64,000 nt of DNA from Odobenus rosmarus divergens (GCF_000321225.1 NW_004450398.1:2034340-2098339); one strand, 5' to 3'; shown: positions 21,971-33,135, numbered from the stretch's first letter. The notes: generated from the sequence alone by a model not told the origin. Program-made: numbers and translations.

Positions 21971-22598
21971 ACACGCTAAACAAGTGACTCCCTTGTGCAG
22001 GAAGCCTGGGATCCCCTGGCTCAGTTCCCTCTGAGGATCTTTCCATTGTATATCCTGGGATCTTGGAGACCAGGTCCTTACCTAAGGCAGTCTGGGGTTT
22101 GGAAGGTGAGGACTTTCTGGGGTCTCCCCCTCGCCCCCCTCTGCTCCACCAGGCCCTAGAGCAAGAAGCACCAATTTCCTTAACCTTCGGATTGGCTGGG
22201 AGTATTTCTTTTCTGGGTTGGTGGGGAGGGGGCTTCACAGATGGAAGGCATATTGCCAAAGTTAGGAACACCTGGCTGCGATAACAAGTGGGGTGCTGTG
22301 GACTGCTGGGCGTCTGTCTCCTATCCTTTGTCACCTTGATGGGGGAGGGCATGGGACTCAGAAGAGAACTGTGGGCTTTAAGGGTCCCAGATGGAGCTAG
22401 ACATGGCAGTTCCAATTCTGGCATTCTGGGGCCCCAGAGAGACCCCCACCCCCGCAGCTGTTTCTGGGGCTCCTTGGTTTCTCTCCTTGGAAGGCGGGGC
22501 TCAGGACCCCAAAGTGAGGTGGATATGTCAGCCCTGTCAAAGCCCTCCCAGAAAGCTGCCTCACCCCCACCCCAGATTATCAAAGAGAGGCTTGGAAT

Positions 22599-22998
22599 TG
22601 TATAAAATCCCTGGACATAAGAGACTCCATTTTAAAATTTCATTTTCCTTTCTAATGAACTCTTGAACTGGCAGTTGTTTTTACAATCAGTTGTTCATAA
22701 AAAGTCAACAGAACAACTGGCATTCAGACCGCATGGGGACAGGAGAGTTCATACCTACAAGGGACTGTTTCATCTAATAGCAGCAACAAAATAGTAAGGT
22801 AATCAACGGAAGCGGCTCAACGGGGAAGCACCAAATTAGCAGGCTTGTTCTCTGCTCTTTACCTAAATCATGTAATCACCCCCCTCCTTCTTTCTCATAA
22901 AAACCCCCGGTTTTCCCCCACCTGAGCAAGACGCTTTTCTGTGCTCCCCGAATTGCAATTCTGAGACCCTCAAATCAAGGTCTTTTTTCTTTTTCAGT
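22599..22998 (+). mobile_element. Probable ERV1-type LTR near promoter IV
   Basis: Plausible LTR layout: TG start at 22599, 'ataagagactccattttaaaat' in the U3-like part, TATA-like 'cataaaaacccccgg' at about 22896-22910, then 'ctccccgaattgcaattctgagaccctcaaat' and a decayed polyadenylation signal (caaatcaagg, about 22972) followed by a T-rich end. No clean terminal CA with target duplication was found, so the right border is uncertain. Opposite orientation to CIITA. No coding sequence. Confidence 0.5.
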
Positions 22999-23484
22999 TT
23001 TGCCTCCCGGGGGGAGAGAGGTGAGGATTTCTCCAGGGCGCCCACTAAAGGTCGTGCGCCCCACAAACCTTCCCAAAAGACACCCCACCCAAGGGTCGGA
23101 AACCTGCACTCCTGAGTCAGAGCGGTGCTATGATCCAACTGGAAAACTGAGGCTCAGAGAAGGGAGGCCCGGGCCCAGGGTCCCCATAGAGGGATCTGCG
23201 CGCCCTCCCATCCGCCTCTCCAGACTCTAGGAGGCGCGGAAGGTGTGTGCGCCCCGGGTTTGACGCCGGCGCTGGGCTCCTCTCCGCGCGCTCCTTCTGC
23301 GCCGCCAGGGTGTCTGCAGACGCCCGGCTCCCGCCCGCCTCCCCTTGCCCCGCGCTCTCTCCGGGCCCCGCGGCCGGGCACCCCGACCCAGCTCCGGTCC
23401 GCGCCCCAGGCCCTGCGTTCCAGACGGGGGATGCCGGAAACGCGGACTTTTGCGGGTCCGCACGCCGCACACTCCCTTCCTCCT

Positions 23485-23550
23485 CCTCCCAGCCTTGCTG
23501 TGTGACCTCGGGAAAGTAGCAGCCAACCTCTGAGCCTCGATTGCCGGGCC
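23485..23550 (-). repeat. MIR fragment in the promoter IV island
   Basis: Antisense reading gives 'gaggctcagaggttggctgctactttcccgaggtcacacagcaagg', the MIR core. It lies 35-100 bp downstream of the candidate type IV exon donor. Confidence 0.6.
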
Positions 23551-23584
23551 GACTTTCGGGGTGCAGGGGGACAGCCCTGGTCAC

Positions 23585-23660
23585 CTCTCGCTGCTCCCCG
23601 ACTCTCGCGTGCTGCCGGTGGCCTCTCGTTCCCGCCAGCTGTGGGGCTGCTGCGAGACTG
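23585..23660 (-). other. CIITA: Candidate non-coding first exon IV of CIITA
   Basis: Expected position for the interferon-inducible first exon: just downstream of the IRF site, ending at a candidate donor GAGAG/GTGACC (exon end 23585). It carries no coding sequence; translation would start at the ATG at 11006 in exon 2. The start near 23655 is estimated from the usual IRF-to-TSS spacing and the donor is a guess among several GT sites. Confidence 0.45.
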
Positions 23661-23706
23661 GGGCGGATTGGTCGCCCAGTCCCCCCACCTCACCCGCTAG
23701 GGCCGT

Positions 23707-23797
23707 CCTTTTCTCTTTCACTTTCTCTCTGCGCCGGAATTTGGGCCAAGCTGGGGAGTAAACAGGCTTGCAGCACCCACCACGTGCTTTCTCAGAA
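23707..23797 (-). promoter_or_regulatory. CIITA: CIITA promoter IV: GAS, E-box and IRF sites
   Basis: Read on the minus strand: TTCTGAGAAAGCACGTG, i.e. a STAT1 GAS (TTCTGAGAA, 23789-23797) abutting a USF1 E-box (CACGTG, 23781-23786), then about 55 bp later an IRF/ISRE site (GAAAGTGAAAGAGAAAA, within 23707-23730). This is the documented order for promoter IV, which drives interferon-gamma-induced CIITA in non-haematopoietic cells. All three cores are intact. Confidence 0.95.
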
Positions 23798-24424
23798 GCG
23801 CCAGGGTCACATCCTTACACTCCGGGGCACTGCTGGAACGTCTATCAGCTCCTGGAAAGGGCCGGCCTCCTTCCACCCCTCTCCGGGGGAGCCGCGGGCT
23901 CGCCATCTGCAAACCCTGACTTGCAGGCAGCTCTCCCTTGCTTTGGCTTGGCCTCCGTGTCTCTCCAGCTCAGCCCGGCCATGAAGGTGGCGAACGGCCC
24001 TTGCAGGGGACACGGACCCAGAGACTTGCTCCATGAGCCATTCACTCCTGGGAAGGCAAATGCCCTCCAGAGGCAAGAGAAAATGCCTCGGGGACCCTCA
24101 CGGGCTGGAAATTCAGCCTCATCCCTGATGCCGACACTCCTCCTGCCTTTCCTCCTCCAGAGGTTCTGGACCCCAGCTCCACCCACCATGAGAATTTGGG
24201 GAGGGCATTTCCCACGCTTGGAGTTCCTGTCTGGAATTGAAGGCGTGGGTCAAGGTGACTCCCGACCTCTCCTTCCCATCGAAACTCCCAACAGGCTCTA
24301 TCCAACAGAGCTGGCAAACCTCAGCGGTGTCTGAGGAAAGGGGTCTCACCCCCCTGAACCCCCTCTGAAACACACAACGCAGCGGCACCAGTAATAGAAG
24401 GCTTCCCTGATGAAATTCCGTTCC

Positions 24425-24620
24425 TACCATGTACCAGGCACTGTGCTGGACTTTGATCCCTCATCATGACCCTGTCAGAATTTTTAACAGCCCAGGCAAA
24501 GAGCGTCAGAGAAGGTTGGTGACATGTTCTGTGTCACTTCACACCCAGCCAACAATGCAGCTGGGATTCAAACCTGCCGTGCTGATTGCAGAGCTGGTGC
24601 CATCTGTCTCCTAGCCCCCA
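24425..24620 (-). repeat. MIR remnant
   Basis: 'taccatgtaccaggcactgtgctggac...agcgtcagagaaggttggtgacatg...gctgggattcaaacc', an antisense MIR between promoters IV and III. Confidence 0.8.
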
Positions 24621-25113
24621 CTTCTTCCCCAAAACACAACCTAGAAACTGGGGAGAGGGGAGCATCTGTCCAGCTGGTTGGGGCCCAACAGCTACGCCAA
24701 GGAGCTGACTCCGACTTTGATTTTCCTGCTTCTCCCCAGGGGTGGGGTGGGGTCTGGCAGGGATCCTGTCCTTCAAGGGCACCCCTCAGTGTTTACCTGG
24801 TGGAGAGAGCACCTGTGGCTGGCCAAGCCGGGCTATTGAGGCTGAGAGCTAACGACATGCCTCCTGAAAGTTGGCCCCCTAGAACCCTTCAGCGCTGATA
24901 AAGTCCTCTCACATGCCAGGCACCTGGACAGATCTGAATGTCCCTCAAGTGGATGGAAATAATCAACCACCTCACTTTTCCCAACAGCCCCGATGGGACA
25001 AGGACCCCACTCTCTGCTCCCACTCCCCAGTTCAGAGATGGTGGGGCCAGCTGAGACCTTACCCTAAATCAAGAAGCCTTGTCAGCCCCAACTTCCTTCA
25101 CCCTCCTTTTTAC

Positions 25114-25165
25114 CTTGAGACTCTGGCAGGTAGGACCCCGCAGGGCGTGGAGCCAGGCAACGCAT
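25114..25165 (-). CDS. CIITA: CIITA exon 1, type III isoform (coding part)
   Basis: 52-bp coding part of the B-cell first exon: ATG at 25165, MRCLAPRPAGSYLPESQ, then donor AAG/GTAAAA. The recalled human type III start MRCLAPRPAGSYLSEPQ differs at only two residues. The split Gly codon joins exon 2 as SQGSGQCAAMELG, so the type III form has 24 residues ahead of the common Met. The upstream stretch to about 25300 is 5'UTR and still aligns with the recalled human leader (GAGCTGGGCAT, GGGGCTGCCAGACTCC). Confidence 0.96.
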
Positions 25166-25400
25166 GGTGTGGGAAACCCAGTGAGGCAGTGGCTTCTGGA
25201 GTCTGGCAGCCCCTCCTGGTGCCCTCAGCCTGCCCAAAACGATGCCTTTACATGCCCAGCTCGAGAGCAGACAGCTTCATCTCCAGCTTAGCCACCTATA
25301 CCAGTCAGGAGCCCGCCAAGACTAAGCCCACATGCAAAGCAAGCAAGGGACCAACAGAAAACTTTCCCCCTATGAAGTGGCATCAAGCTGTCTGATCTCT
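25166..25400 (-). promoter_or_regulatory. CIITA: CIITA promoter III region and 5'UTR
   Basis: About 135 bp of 5'UTR (25166 to about 25300) by similarity to the human type III leader, then proximal promoter. Promoter III is the constitutive B-cell and plasmacytoid dendritic-cell start. An octamer-like atgcaaag is present on the plus strand at 25332-25339. The exact start site cannot be read from sequence. Confidence 0.7.
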
Positions 25401-26289
25401 CTGTCTAAAACTCTCTAATTTGCCCACACTCCCTTAAGCCCTCCCCGTGCCTCTGATGGTAATTTCAGTTCCTTTTTGTGGACCAAAGGGGGTGACCATA
25501 GAAGGTTGAGAGTCGTTTCCTGGAGGGAGACCTTCAATACAATGACATTCTGAAATTATGGTGACCACAGTGGAGCCCCAAATCCCTGCCATCCTCTGCA
25601 GGACGGGGCCAGGATCAGAGCCCCAAAAATGCCTCAAGACAAGCTGAGCTGGGGTCCAGCAGGCTCCCCAGATTCCATTTCCTCCACCACCCCACCCGCA
25701 CACCAAACTGCCCTGAATTGCCTTGGAGATCATGAGTGGTCCACTCATGATTTTTATTCCAAGACAGGGGACCAAAACGTAAATTACACATAAAACAATG
25801 TTACCCCAAATGTGGTCGGTCTACTTACAGCCAGATGGTTTGGGGCGACACACGGATGCAGTGCTAAATAGCACTGACCCACAGGGAGAAAGTTAGTGCC
25901 CCTGCAAGTCTCTACCCATGCTCCTGATGGCATCTGGAAGAGTGTTTGTCAGGCTAATAGGTCTTTAACAAACCTCTTCAAATGCAGGATACATCCCTGT
26001 TTCCCAGAAAGCATTCCTTAGTTGCAAGCCTTCAGTGAGACAGTTTCTGGCTGGATTTGTGTAAACATTGCCCCCCCTTCCTGTTTCACAGTTCACTTCA
26101 GTGGGTGGCATTCCTTTCACTTATGGCGAACATAAACATTCCTTGGAAAATAAACTTGAATTAAAAAAAAAAAATGTGAACGCTTTGAAAAAACACCTGT
26201 CGGGCAAATAATTAGTATAGGATGGTGCGTAGAAATTGAAAGGGTGGTCCAGAAGTGAATGAAGTTTGGGAAGCAGTGACAAGTGCCTC

Positions 26290-26480
26290 CTTCCTGCACT
26301 TTTACTGAAAGAGCACTGGGTTAGGAGTCTGAAGATCTGGCATCGAGCCCCTGCTGTTACTAGCAGGTGCGTGTCCTTGGACCCCTCATTCCCTTGTGTG
26401 GGCCTCGGTTTCCCCCACATACGAAATAAAGATAATGATGCCTATCTTTGTAAGGTGGTTATTTTGAAACAGTCCCTGCT
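26290..26480 (+). repeat. MIR remnant
   Basis: 'gaaagagcactgggttaggagtctgaagatctgg...gtgtccttggacccctcattc...cctcggtttcccccacatacgaaataaagataatgatgcc'. Confidence 0.85.
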
Positions 26481-27989
26481 TTTAGAAGGCCCAGGGAGGA
26501 AGTAGGCAGACAAATGGGAAACGCTAGTAGTCAACTTGAAACATGATCTTGCCTTGTTAGGCTAATAAGACAGACGTGACAAATATTAGAAATCTCAAGA
26601 AGTTTCACCTTCCCATGACCTGGTGCCAAGGGAGAGGCACCCCTGCCCATTCACCTGTCTCAAGGCCACTTGTGAGAGTCCTTTCCCGTTCTTGGAGGCA
26701 GCCAGTTCTAAGTGACGGCCATGACTGAGGCAGTTCTGAATCCGGTTCATGGCAGGACATGCCAATGAGAGTCAGTCCGACCGGAGTGCACCTGCCTGGA
26801 TGCCATCACCTCTCACCGGGTCCGATCTCCTCTCTGCTACCTGGTCTTTCCACATCCACACTGAACCGTCCCCCCCCCACCCCAGACCCATACTCAATCC
26901 CCAAACCTGACCATGCCTGTGTCAACACAGGGCTCTGAGCTGGGTGGTGACATGGACCATGCTGCATGTTTGGCTGATGCCGGAGGCTGTTAGATTAGCA
27001 CAGGCAGGGCCCCAGGTAGAGACACGGGAGAGGAGACATTGTGGTGCCCAGCCAGGAGCTGACGGGGTCTGACTTTTGGCAGGCTCAGTGGAAACAGAGA
27101 TGAGGAGTGGGCAGCCTGGCGTAGCAGAGCTAGAATGCCAAGCCACCTGGGTGGTCAGGGCAAGGAGCCGGGCAAAGGGTAAGCCGAGCCCCAAATTTCT
27201 CCCTATTAAAGCATCCTGCATTCCTCCTGCCGATGTCCTTCTTTGAAACTCCCTCAGAGATGGTGACCGTTCTCTGAGCCGAGGGCTGCTTTGAACAAAA
27301 TCAGTTTCCTCCCTACTGGGGAGCCCTCTCAGCGCTGTTCAAGCCACCTTGCCCTGGGCATGCAAATGTCTTTGCCTCTAGTCAGGATTCAGCAGGACAA
27401 AGACCACTGGCTACCAGCAGAAGCATTGTGAAAATTGCCTGCCAGGGTCCCCTGCCAAGCCCCAAGGGGAGGACATGGGGGGAACAACTTCTGAGTAGGC
27501 TTGTCATCCCTTGATGTAGTCTCCCCAAAAAGACCTGCTTGCCCTACGTGGGTACCTCTGCTCATGCAGGGCTGAGCTCCTGTCTTCTCTAGTTTAGCCA
27601 CCCTTCAAGGCCGAGTTCTTGCTTTCAGCACCCTTCCAGGTAACATCAATCTTATGCTTTACTCATTTTTAGAAAACTTGTTGCCATGTATTTGGCAATG
27701 CATCGGTGAACTTCCCATTTCATTAAGTAGAGACTCTGTTACTTCTGATTAGATCATGAGGTTGCTACTGTCTGGGACTCACAGTTTTATTTTCTTATTT
27801 AAAATTCACACTACTCCAAGATTGCTTGAGTGAAGGAACTGAGTTTGGATTGGCATGATCAAGGCAGACTCAAGTGCCCAATGGTGAAGGGTCCCCTCTC
27901 CCTAGGTTGTAAGTGCCCTTTCTTATGCTTTTTGGTGACCACCATAATCCCTAGCAGGTGCTAAGACAATGATTAAAGAGGAGGGAAGA

Positions 27990-28192
27990 GGGGCGCCTGG
28001 GTGGCTCAGTCGGTTAAGCCACTGCCTTCGGCTCAGGTCATGATCCCAGGGTTCTGGGATCAAGTCCCACATCTGGTTCCTTGCTCAGCGGGGAGCCTGC
28101 TTCTCCCTTTCCCTCTGCCTTCTACTCTGCTTGCTTATGGGCTCTCTCTCTCTCTCTCTGTCAAATAAATAAATACAATCTTTAAAAAAAAA
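27990..28192 (+). mobile_element. Can-SINE with perfect target-site duplication
   Basis: Head 'gggcgcctgggtggctcagtcggttaagcc' to A-rich tail; flanked by AAAGAGGAGGGAAGA at 27975-27989 and 28193-28207. Confidence 0.97.
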
Positions 28193-28199
28193 AAAGAGG

Positions 28200-28560
28200 A
28201 GGGAAGATGTATAAGGAAGGAAGGGAAAGGTGACTAGAGAAGTAGGTGAATAGATACAATAAAACTGGTATGTATCCAAATTAGGCAGGTAGGGAATGTG
28301 CATGAGAATGCAGGCCTATTAGTCGGTAAATACACAAGCAGATGAGTTGGTAGGAAGGCAGGTAAATAAGTTGATACATAAAACTATAAATGGTTAGATA
28401 AATAGATTGGTAAGTATGTATAAGTGGATAACAGATATAAATTGATGGATTGATAAGTAGACACTGGTAGGTGGTTATGTAGACCAGGTAAGTTTGAGCG
28501 CAGGCAGGGAGGTGGCTGGGCAGGTAGCTAGAGAGATGAATAGGTACGAAGGAAGGACAC
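28200..28560. repeat. Degenerate GATA/GGTA-type tetranucleotide tract
   Basis: About 350 bp dominated by ggta, gata, taga and ggaagg words ('aggcaggtaaataagttgataca', 'ttagataaatagattgg'). Reads as a decayed simple-repeat array. Confidence 0.7.
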
Positions 28561-29142
28561 AGGTGAGCTGCTTCAGGTAATGACAACAGAGAACAGAGAC
28601 CAGCTCTGGTTGGGTCAGGCGCCAGGCTTGGAGCCAAGTGGAGTATGGAATGGGCCACTGGTCAGCCTGGGAAAACCCATGGGGAAGTGCCAACTTCCAG
28701 ATACAGGCACTTTTCTTTCTTCAGCTCCCAAGGGTGAAGATGAAGTGAGTCTGGCTGGCGGGGAAGCCGTCCAAGGTGAACGGACAACAGTTATTCTTGC
28801 CAGCACGTCTCCTTCCAGAAGGCAGAGTAGGCTCCCCAGGATCAGAGAAGAAACAGGTCTTGGGAAGGGAAAGAGGAGGGTGGGAGGGCACAGCGCCTCT
28901 CCTCTCCGAGGTCCGGGCTCAGGTGGCTCTCGTGGTAAGGGCCAAATGAGGAAGGAAGCCAGAGGAAACGTTTGGCAGCCTGGGGCAGGTCCCTTCCTTT
29001 CCAATAAATCAGGCAACATCCTGGAGGGAGACTTTGTTCTATGGTTCCTAGAACTGAGTCCTCGTGGGCAAATATAACGCATCATGAAAGCATAGAGTGA
29101 CCAAAGAACAAAAGAAAGCCAAAGGAAAAAAAAATATAAACC

Positions 29143-29173
29143 CCTGGGGAGTGGGGAGTGGGGAGTGGGGAGG
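29143..29173 (+). other. G-quadruplex motif
   Basis: Four GGGG tracts separated by AGT loops (GGGGAGTGGGGAGTGGGGAG), with an imperfect tract on each side. Lies midway between CIITA promoters III and I. Confidence 0.85.
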
Positions 29174-29359
29174 TTCCTATGGCCTCTGAGAACACATGCC
29201 CAAAGGCACCGCTGGGCAAAGCCTCTGTTCAAAAACCCAAGCCGGCTGTCACCCCGGGGCTGTAGCTGCCCAAACACCACCCCTGAGCTGATAGGTCAGA
29301 ATCCACTCTCTTCTTGCCGGAAATGCAAGTGCCCTACACTGGATGAGGTCACTGAAACC

Positions 29360-29900
29360 TCAGAGCACCACCCTGGGTACTATCATTGCCTCCATTGTAC
29401 AGATGTGGAAAACTGAGGCTCAGAGAGGTTCCAGAAGGTGCTCACAGGCACACCCCTTGGAATTAGGGAGGACCAGCACTTAGGCAGTCTGAGGGCTGAG
29501 ACCGTGTGCCAGCCCAACGGTGGGGGCACACTGATGCACTTCTCACATATACACAGCACCCAAGCACTCAGCGCTGTGTTTCACATGGAATAGGTGTCTA
29601 GATATTCTGTGCGGCCCCCCATGAGACTGTAGACATAATTGTTTTCTCTGAACCTCAAACCCCTGGTTTATCCGTCCTTGTCCAATTCTCCCTGCTATGA
29701 CCCCTTGAGACTTAGCTATCCAATGCCAAGCACTGCCTTAGACAGTTTCCAGCTACCATCTCATTTAATTTCACCCTCACTATAGCCCTGGGGGCTTTAT
29801 ATCATTGCTCTCATTTTCAAGATGAAGAAACAGAGGGTCAGAGTGGTCCAGTCATGTGGCCGAGTTCACACGGTTTGTAAGAATCAGAGCGTGGCCTCAG
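29360..29900 (-). repeat. Two MIR remnants
   Basis: 29360-29510 ('cattgtacagatgtggaaaactgaggctcagagaggtt') and 29710-29900 ('ccaagcactgccttagacagt...tcattttcaagatgaagaaacagagggtcagag'). Confidence 0.8.
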
Positions 29901-30459
29901 ACCCAGAGGTCTCCAGTGTCCAGCCTGGGCTTTCTCCATCACTGTCATCTTCACTGTCTCTTCTCTGTCCCCAGACTGCCTGCCACGCGTTGTGACCCAT
30001 TGTCACCAAAGAATGCCCCGAGCGTTTGCTTTGTTTCCCCAGGGAAGCTGCTGAGTTGTGTCAGGACAAGGACCTTGGCTCTCGCGCCTCCCCCTGCCCC
30101 CCGAGCTTGCCTGGGGTTGGATGCACCCGTGCTGTCTCCTGTAGCAGAATCAGACACCCAAGGTCAAAGCCCCAGAAGTAGGCTTTCTGCACAATGCACC
30201 AAGGCACCGTGGTAGTGGAAGGTGACTTCTGAATCAGTTAGAAGTTTCAGACCCTGGTTTCAGTTTGAAGATAGTCAACCTGTTATGGGTAGATTTACGG
30301 TATCCCTTGGGTTGTTTAGGAGAGGCAGCCAAGCAGAAAGTGCAGCGGTAGATCCGGCCTTGTGACGTCCATTAGCCCTCACCCCAGGCCATCTCTTAAC
30401 CGCTCTGTGCCTCAGTTTACCATTCTGTAAAGTGAGAATAATGGTAGTACCTGAGCCAT

Positions 30460-30545
30460 CCACCCACCCAATCCATCTCCCATCCATCCACCGACCCACT
30501 CATCCATCCATCCCTCCATCTCTCCATTCAACCACCCAACATTCA
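30460..30545 (+). repeat. (ATCC)n-like short tandem repeat
   Basis: Imperfect ccatccacccaccc/atccatccatcc repeat directly before the old interspersed repeat. Confidence 0.8.
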
Positions 30546-31290
30546 ACAAATCTACATTACACACCTACCTAGTGCCAGGCACTGTGCTAGGCATTTAGGA
30601 TAGGGTATGATCAAAATACAGATCCCTGCCCACGTGGAGCTTATTTTCTAGTGGGGGAGTCAGACAATGAACAACAAACATAATACAAAAGTAAAATATA
30701 TAGAAGGTGAAAATGTCAGTTTAGGGAGGGGGCTCAGAGTGTGGACGGGGACCTGCAATTTTTTTTTTTTTTTTTACTTTATTTATTTGCTTGTCAGAGA
30801 GAGAGAGCACAAGCAGGGGGAGTGACAGGCAGAGGGAGAAGCAGGCTCCCTGCTGAGCGAGGAACCCGATGCAGGACTTGATCTTGGGACCCCAGGACCC
30901 CGGGACCAGACCTGAGCTGAAGGCAGATGCTTAAGTGATCGAGCCACCCAGGCGCGGGGACCTGCCATGCTAAAGGGGATGCTCGGGGTAGGCCTTGTTG
31001 AGAAGGTGAAATCTGAGCGAAGAGCTTAGGAGGCATCCTCCAAGAGGATATGTGGAGAAGAATGTTCCAGGTAGTAGGAACAGCATGTGCCAAGGTCCTG
31101 TGGTAGAGAGCATGCCACGCCTGTCCCAGGGACAGCGGGGTGCCAGTATGGCTGGAGGAGGTGAGCAGAAGTAGGGGTTGAGAGCAGAGCCGCGATGAGA
31201 GCCAGACTGTGATGAGCCTTGTGGGCCACCGTCCGGATTTGGCTTTTCCTTGGAGTGATGGGGAGCCAGCACAGGGTTTAGACCAGTGGA
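30546..31290 (+). repeat. Ancient interspersed repeat, class not assigned, split by a SINE
   Basis: 'attcaacaaatctacattacacacctacctagtgccaggcactgtgctaggcat...gatccctgcccacgtggagcttattttctagtgggggag...agaatgttccaggtagtaggaacagcatgtgccaagg...gatgagccttgtgggcc'. The second half matches 7080-7360. Confidence 0.7.
30757..30954 (-). mobile_element. Can-SINE with target-site duplication
   Basis: Minus-strand SINE inside the old repeat; CGGGGACCTGC at 30746-30756 and again at 30955-30965. Confidence 0.96.
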
Positions 31291-32567
31291 GGGTGAAGAT
31301 CGTTAAGGGTTGTGGAGAGAGTTACAAAACCTTCACATGACGATTTCCTCTTCTGAACCCCCACTGAAACCAGAGTCAGGGCCCTTTCTTTACAAAGCAC
31401 ACAATTCTCTTTCCCCTTCTCCCTCTTCCCCTCCAAAGGCTGCTCCCTCCAACTTCCACCGCAGCCACACACCCGGCAGCCCTGATGGGGGGCTGAGCTG
31501 GAGGACAGGAAGAAAGGGCTGGGAAAGGAGGCACCCTGCCCTTCTCTGTCTCCCAGCCCCCTTAAGACCACATCATTCTGAGCCCAGTTCCCTTTCTTGA
31601 GTCACATGGGCTCAGAAATAAAAATATGACATCCCCAGGGAGGAAACAGAGTTAAATAACAGGAACCAGCGGACAGAGGAGGGGGGTGCCGAGGTGTCAG
31701 GCAGCCTCACATAAAAGAGAAAGGGGCGTGCAGTTTGCAAGGAAGGCGGACGGGGTTGACTCACACCCGCCATCCCGGGGTGGGGGCTAACCGCCCTCAA
31801 GACCACACAGGCTGCTTGCACCCCCATGAAGAAATCAGGGAGATCATTCAGGTGGGGAAGGGAAAGAGTAAGAGACAAGTCCAAGGAACCAACAGAGACC
31901 ATCTGGGCAAGAAGTGAACCACGAGGAAAACCGACCCCTTGTAAGTTCATGTGTCCGCAGAAGAGCGGGAGAAATGTGTACGCCCCCTGGTGCCCCAGTC
32001 AAAACCATCGGAAGGCTTTTTGCTCCTTTTTACTCTGAGGATTAAGTTTGTCTGCCTTCAAATCCAGCCTTCACTACTTCCCACCTGGAGAACCCGGTGG
32101 GGGGGGGGGTCACCTCTGGGTGGTCTGTGCTTTCTTCGTTAGGTCAGAACTAAGAGCGCTGCCATGCGCTGAGGCGGGGCCTGGCATGTGGTCAATGCCC
32201 AATAAATATCAATCACTGTGATCCTCTCCCAGTTGAAGTGACTGTGAAACCATAGAGGGGCCATGAGTGCCGTGTCCTCAAGTTGGAAAAGCCTAGATCT
32301 GGATAGAGCAGGAGGCAGAACAGACACGCATCTTTAGGAAGAACGTTGTTGGCAACAAAGCGGGAACCTCTTCGCAACAGGGAAGAAAGACCCACACGGT
32401 CTGCGGGGCCAGGGATGTGGGTGGAAGCAACATGGTGTAGGCTTGTTTTTCCAATTTAAGATGTGTCAAGTGTCGTCAATACTCTAAAAGTAAGACACTC
32501 TTCCTCTCTTTTCTCTGATCGGGTTCCTGTTCTCTGTCTCGGTCTCCCTCTCTTTCTCTCTCTTCCT

Positions 32568-32602
32568 GTCTTGGTCTCCCTCTCTCTCTCTCTCTCTCTC
32601 TC
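32568..32602. repeat. (CT)n microsatellite
   Basis: Uninterrupted CT run inside a longer pyrimidine-rich stretch (32520-32640). Confidence 0.95.
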
Positions 32603-32754
32603 TTCTCTCACCCTGCCTTTTGATTTCTGTCTCTCACTGACACAGAATGCACACGCATGCGTGCACACACAGCATCCTCTGCTCTCCAGCTTCGTGGCCC
32701 GTCCTCTCTCTGGTACCTCTTCTCTCCACATTTGAACCCCACCGAGTCCTGCAG

Positions 32755-32875
32755 CTGTCTTCCCTACTGGACCGTGAGCCCCTTGCAGGCAGGAGCTGAT
32801 CCGTAGCCCCCAGCCGGTGCCCAGCACAGTGCCTGACACATCAAGGCCGCTCAGAGTGTAAATGAAGCAGGCATT
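32755..32875 (+). repeat. L2 3' end
   Basis: 'actggaccgtgagccccttgcaggcaggagctgatccgtagcccccagccggtgcccagcacagtgcctgacac', the standard L2 terminal pattern. Confidence 0.8.
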
Positions 32876-33135
32876 TGATGGCATGCCTCCGGGATGGTCT
32901 TTTCTTAAGCTGAGTGGGAAGCGTGCTGTATGTGCACACCCAGCATCACAGACCAAGTCGTCCAAGCGCTTGCTGCTCCTGCCAGATCAACCACATGCCC
33001 TGACTCCTGTCCAGCTCCACCTTCCCATCTGGGAATGGGGATGAGCACACTGACTCTCCTTTCAGAGAGGAGGGAAAACCCGTGTGCTGCCTACGGCCAA
33101 TCCTTGCTACTTGGGCGAAGGGGATGCCAACTTAC

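Larger units (their letters stand above)
23220..23720. promoter_or_regulatory. CpG-rich island at CIITA promoter IV
   Basis: Dense CpG (gcgcgccctccc, ccgcggccgggc, ccgcgcgctcc) against a CpG-poor background; ends within the promoter IV IRF site. Long open frames in several frames here result from GC richness. Confidence 0.8.
11027..25113 (-). other. CIITA: CIITA intron 1 (type III), containing promoter IV
   Basis: 14.1-kb intron between the type III first exon (donor GTAAAA) and exon 2. It contains an L1 3' end split by two SINEs, an MLT1 LTR, many MIR pieces, a second L1 3' end, an ERV-LTR-like segment and the CpG island with promoter IV at 23.2-23.8 kb. Stretches 16.8-17.5, 18.0-18.8 and 19.05-20.2 kb show no recognised element beyond low-complexity patches. 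Confidence 0.9.
25400..33130. other. Interval between CIITA promoter III and type I exon
   Basis: 7.7 kb without a recognised gene; transcribed as intron of the type I transcript. Contains MIR pieces (26290-26480, 29360-29510, 29710-29900, 30370-30455), SINEs at 27990 and 30757, a degenerate GATA/GGTA tract, a G-quadruplex motif at 29.15 kb, an old repeat at 30.5-31.3 kb, CT-rich microsatellite at 32.57 kb and an L2-like end at 32760-32870. 25.4-26.2 and 26.5-27.9 kb show nothing I recognise. Confidence 0.85.

Noticed and set aside
23117..23984. Several long open frames on both strands near 23.5 kb
   Set aside because: CpG-island composition produces stop-poor frames; the region is explained by CIITA promoter IV.
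28615..29280. A 221-codon minus-strand frame
   Set aside because: No recognisable domain, no splice or promoter context, crosses a G-rich repeat; treated as chance.
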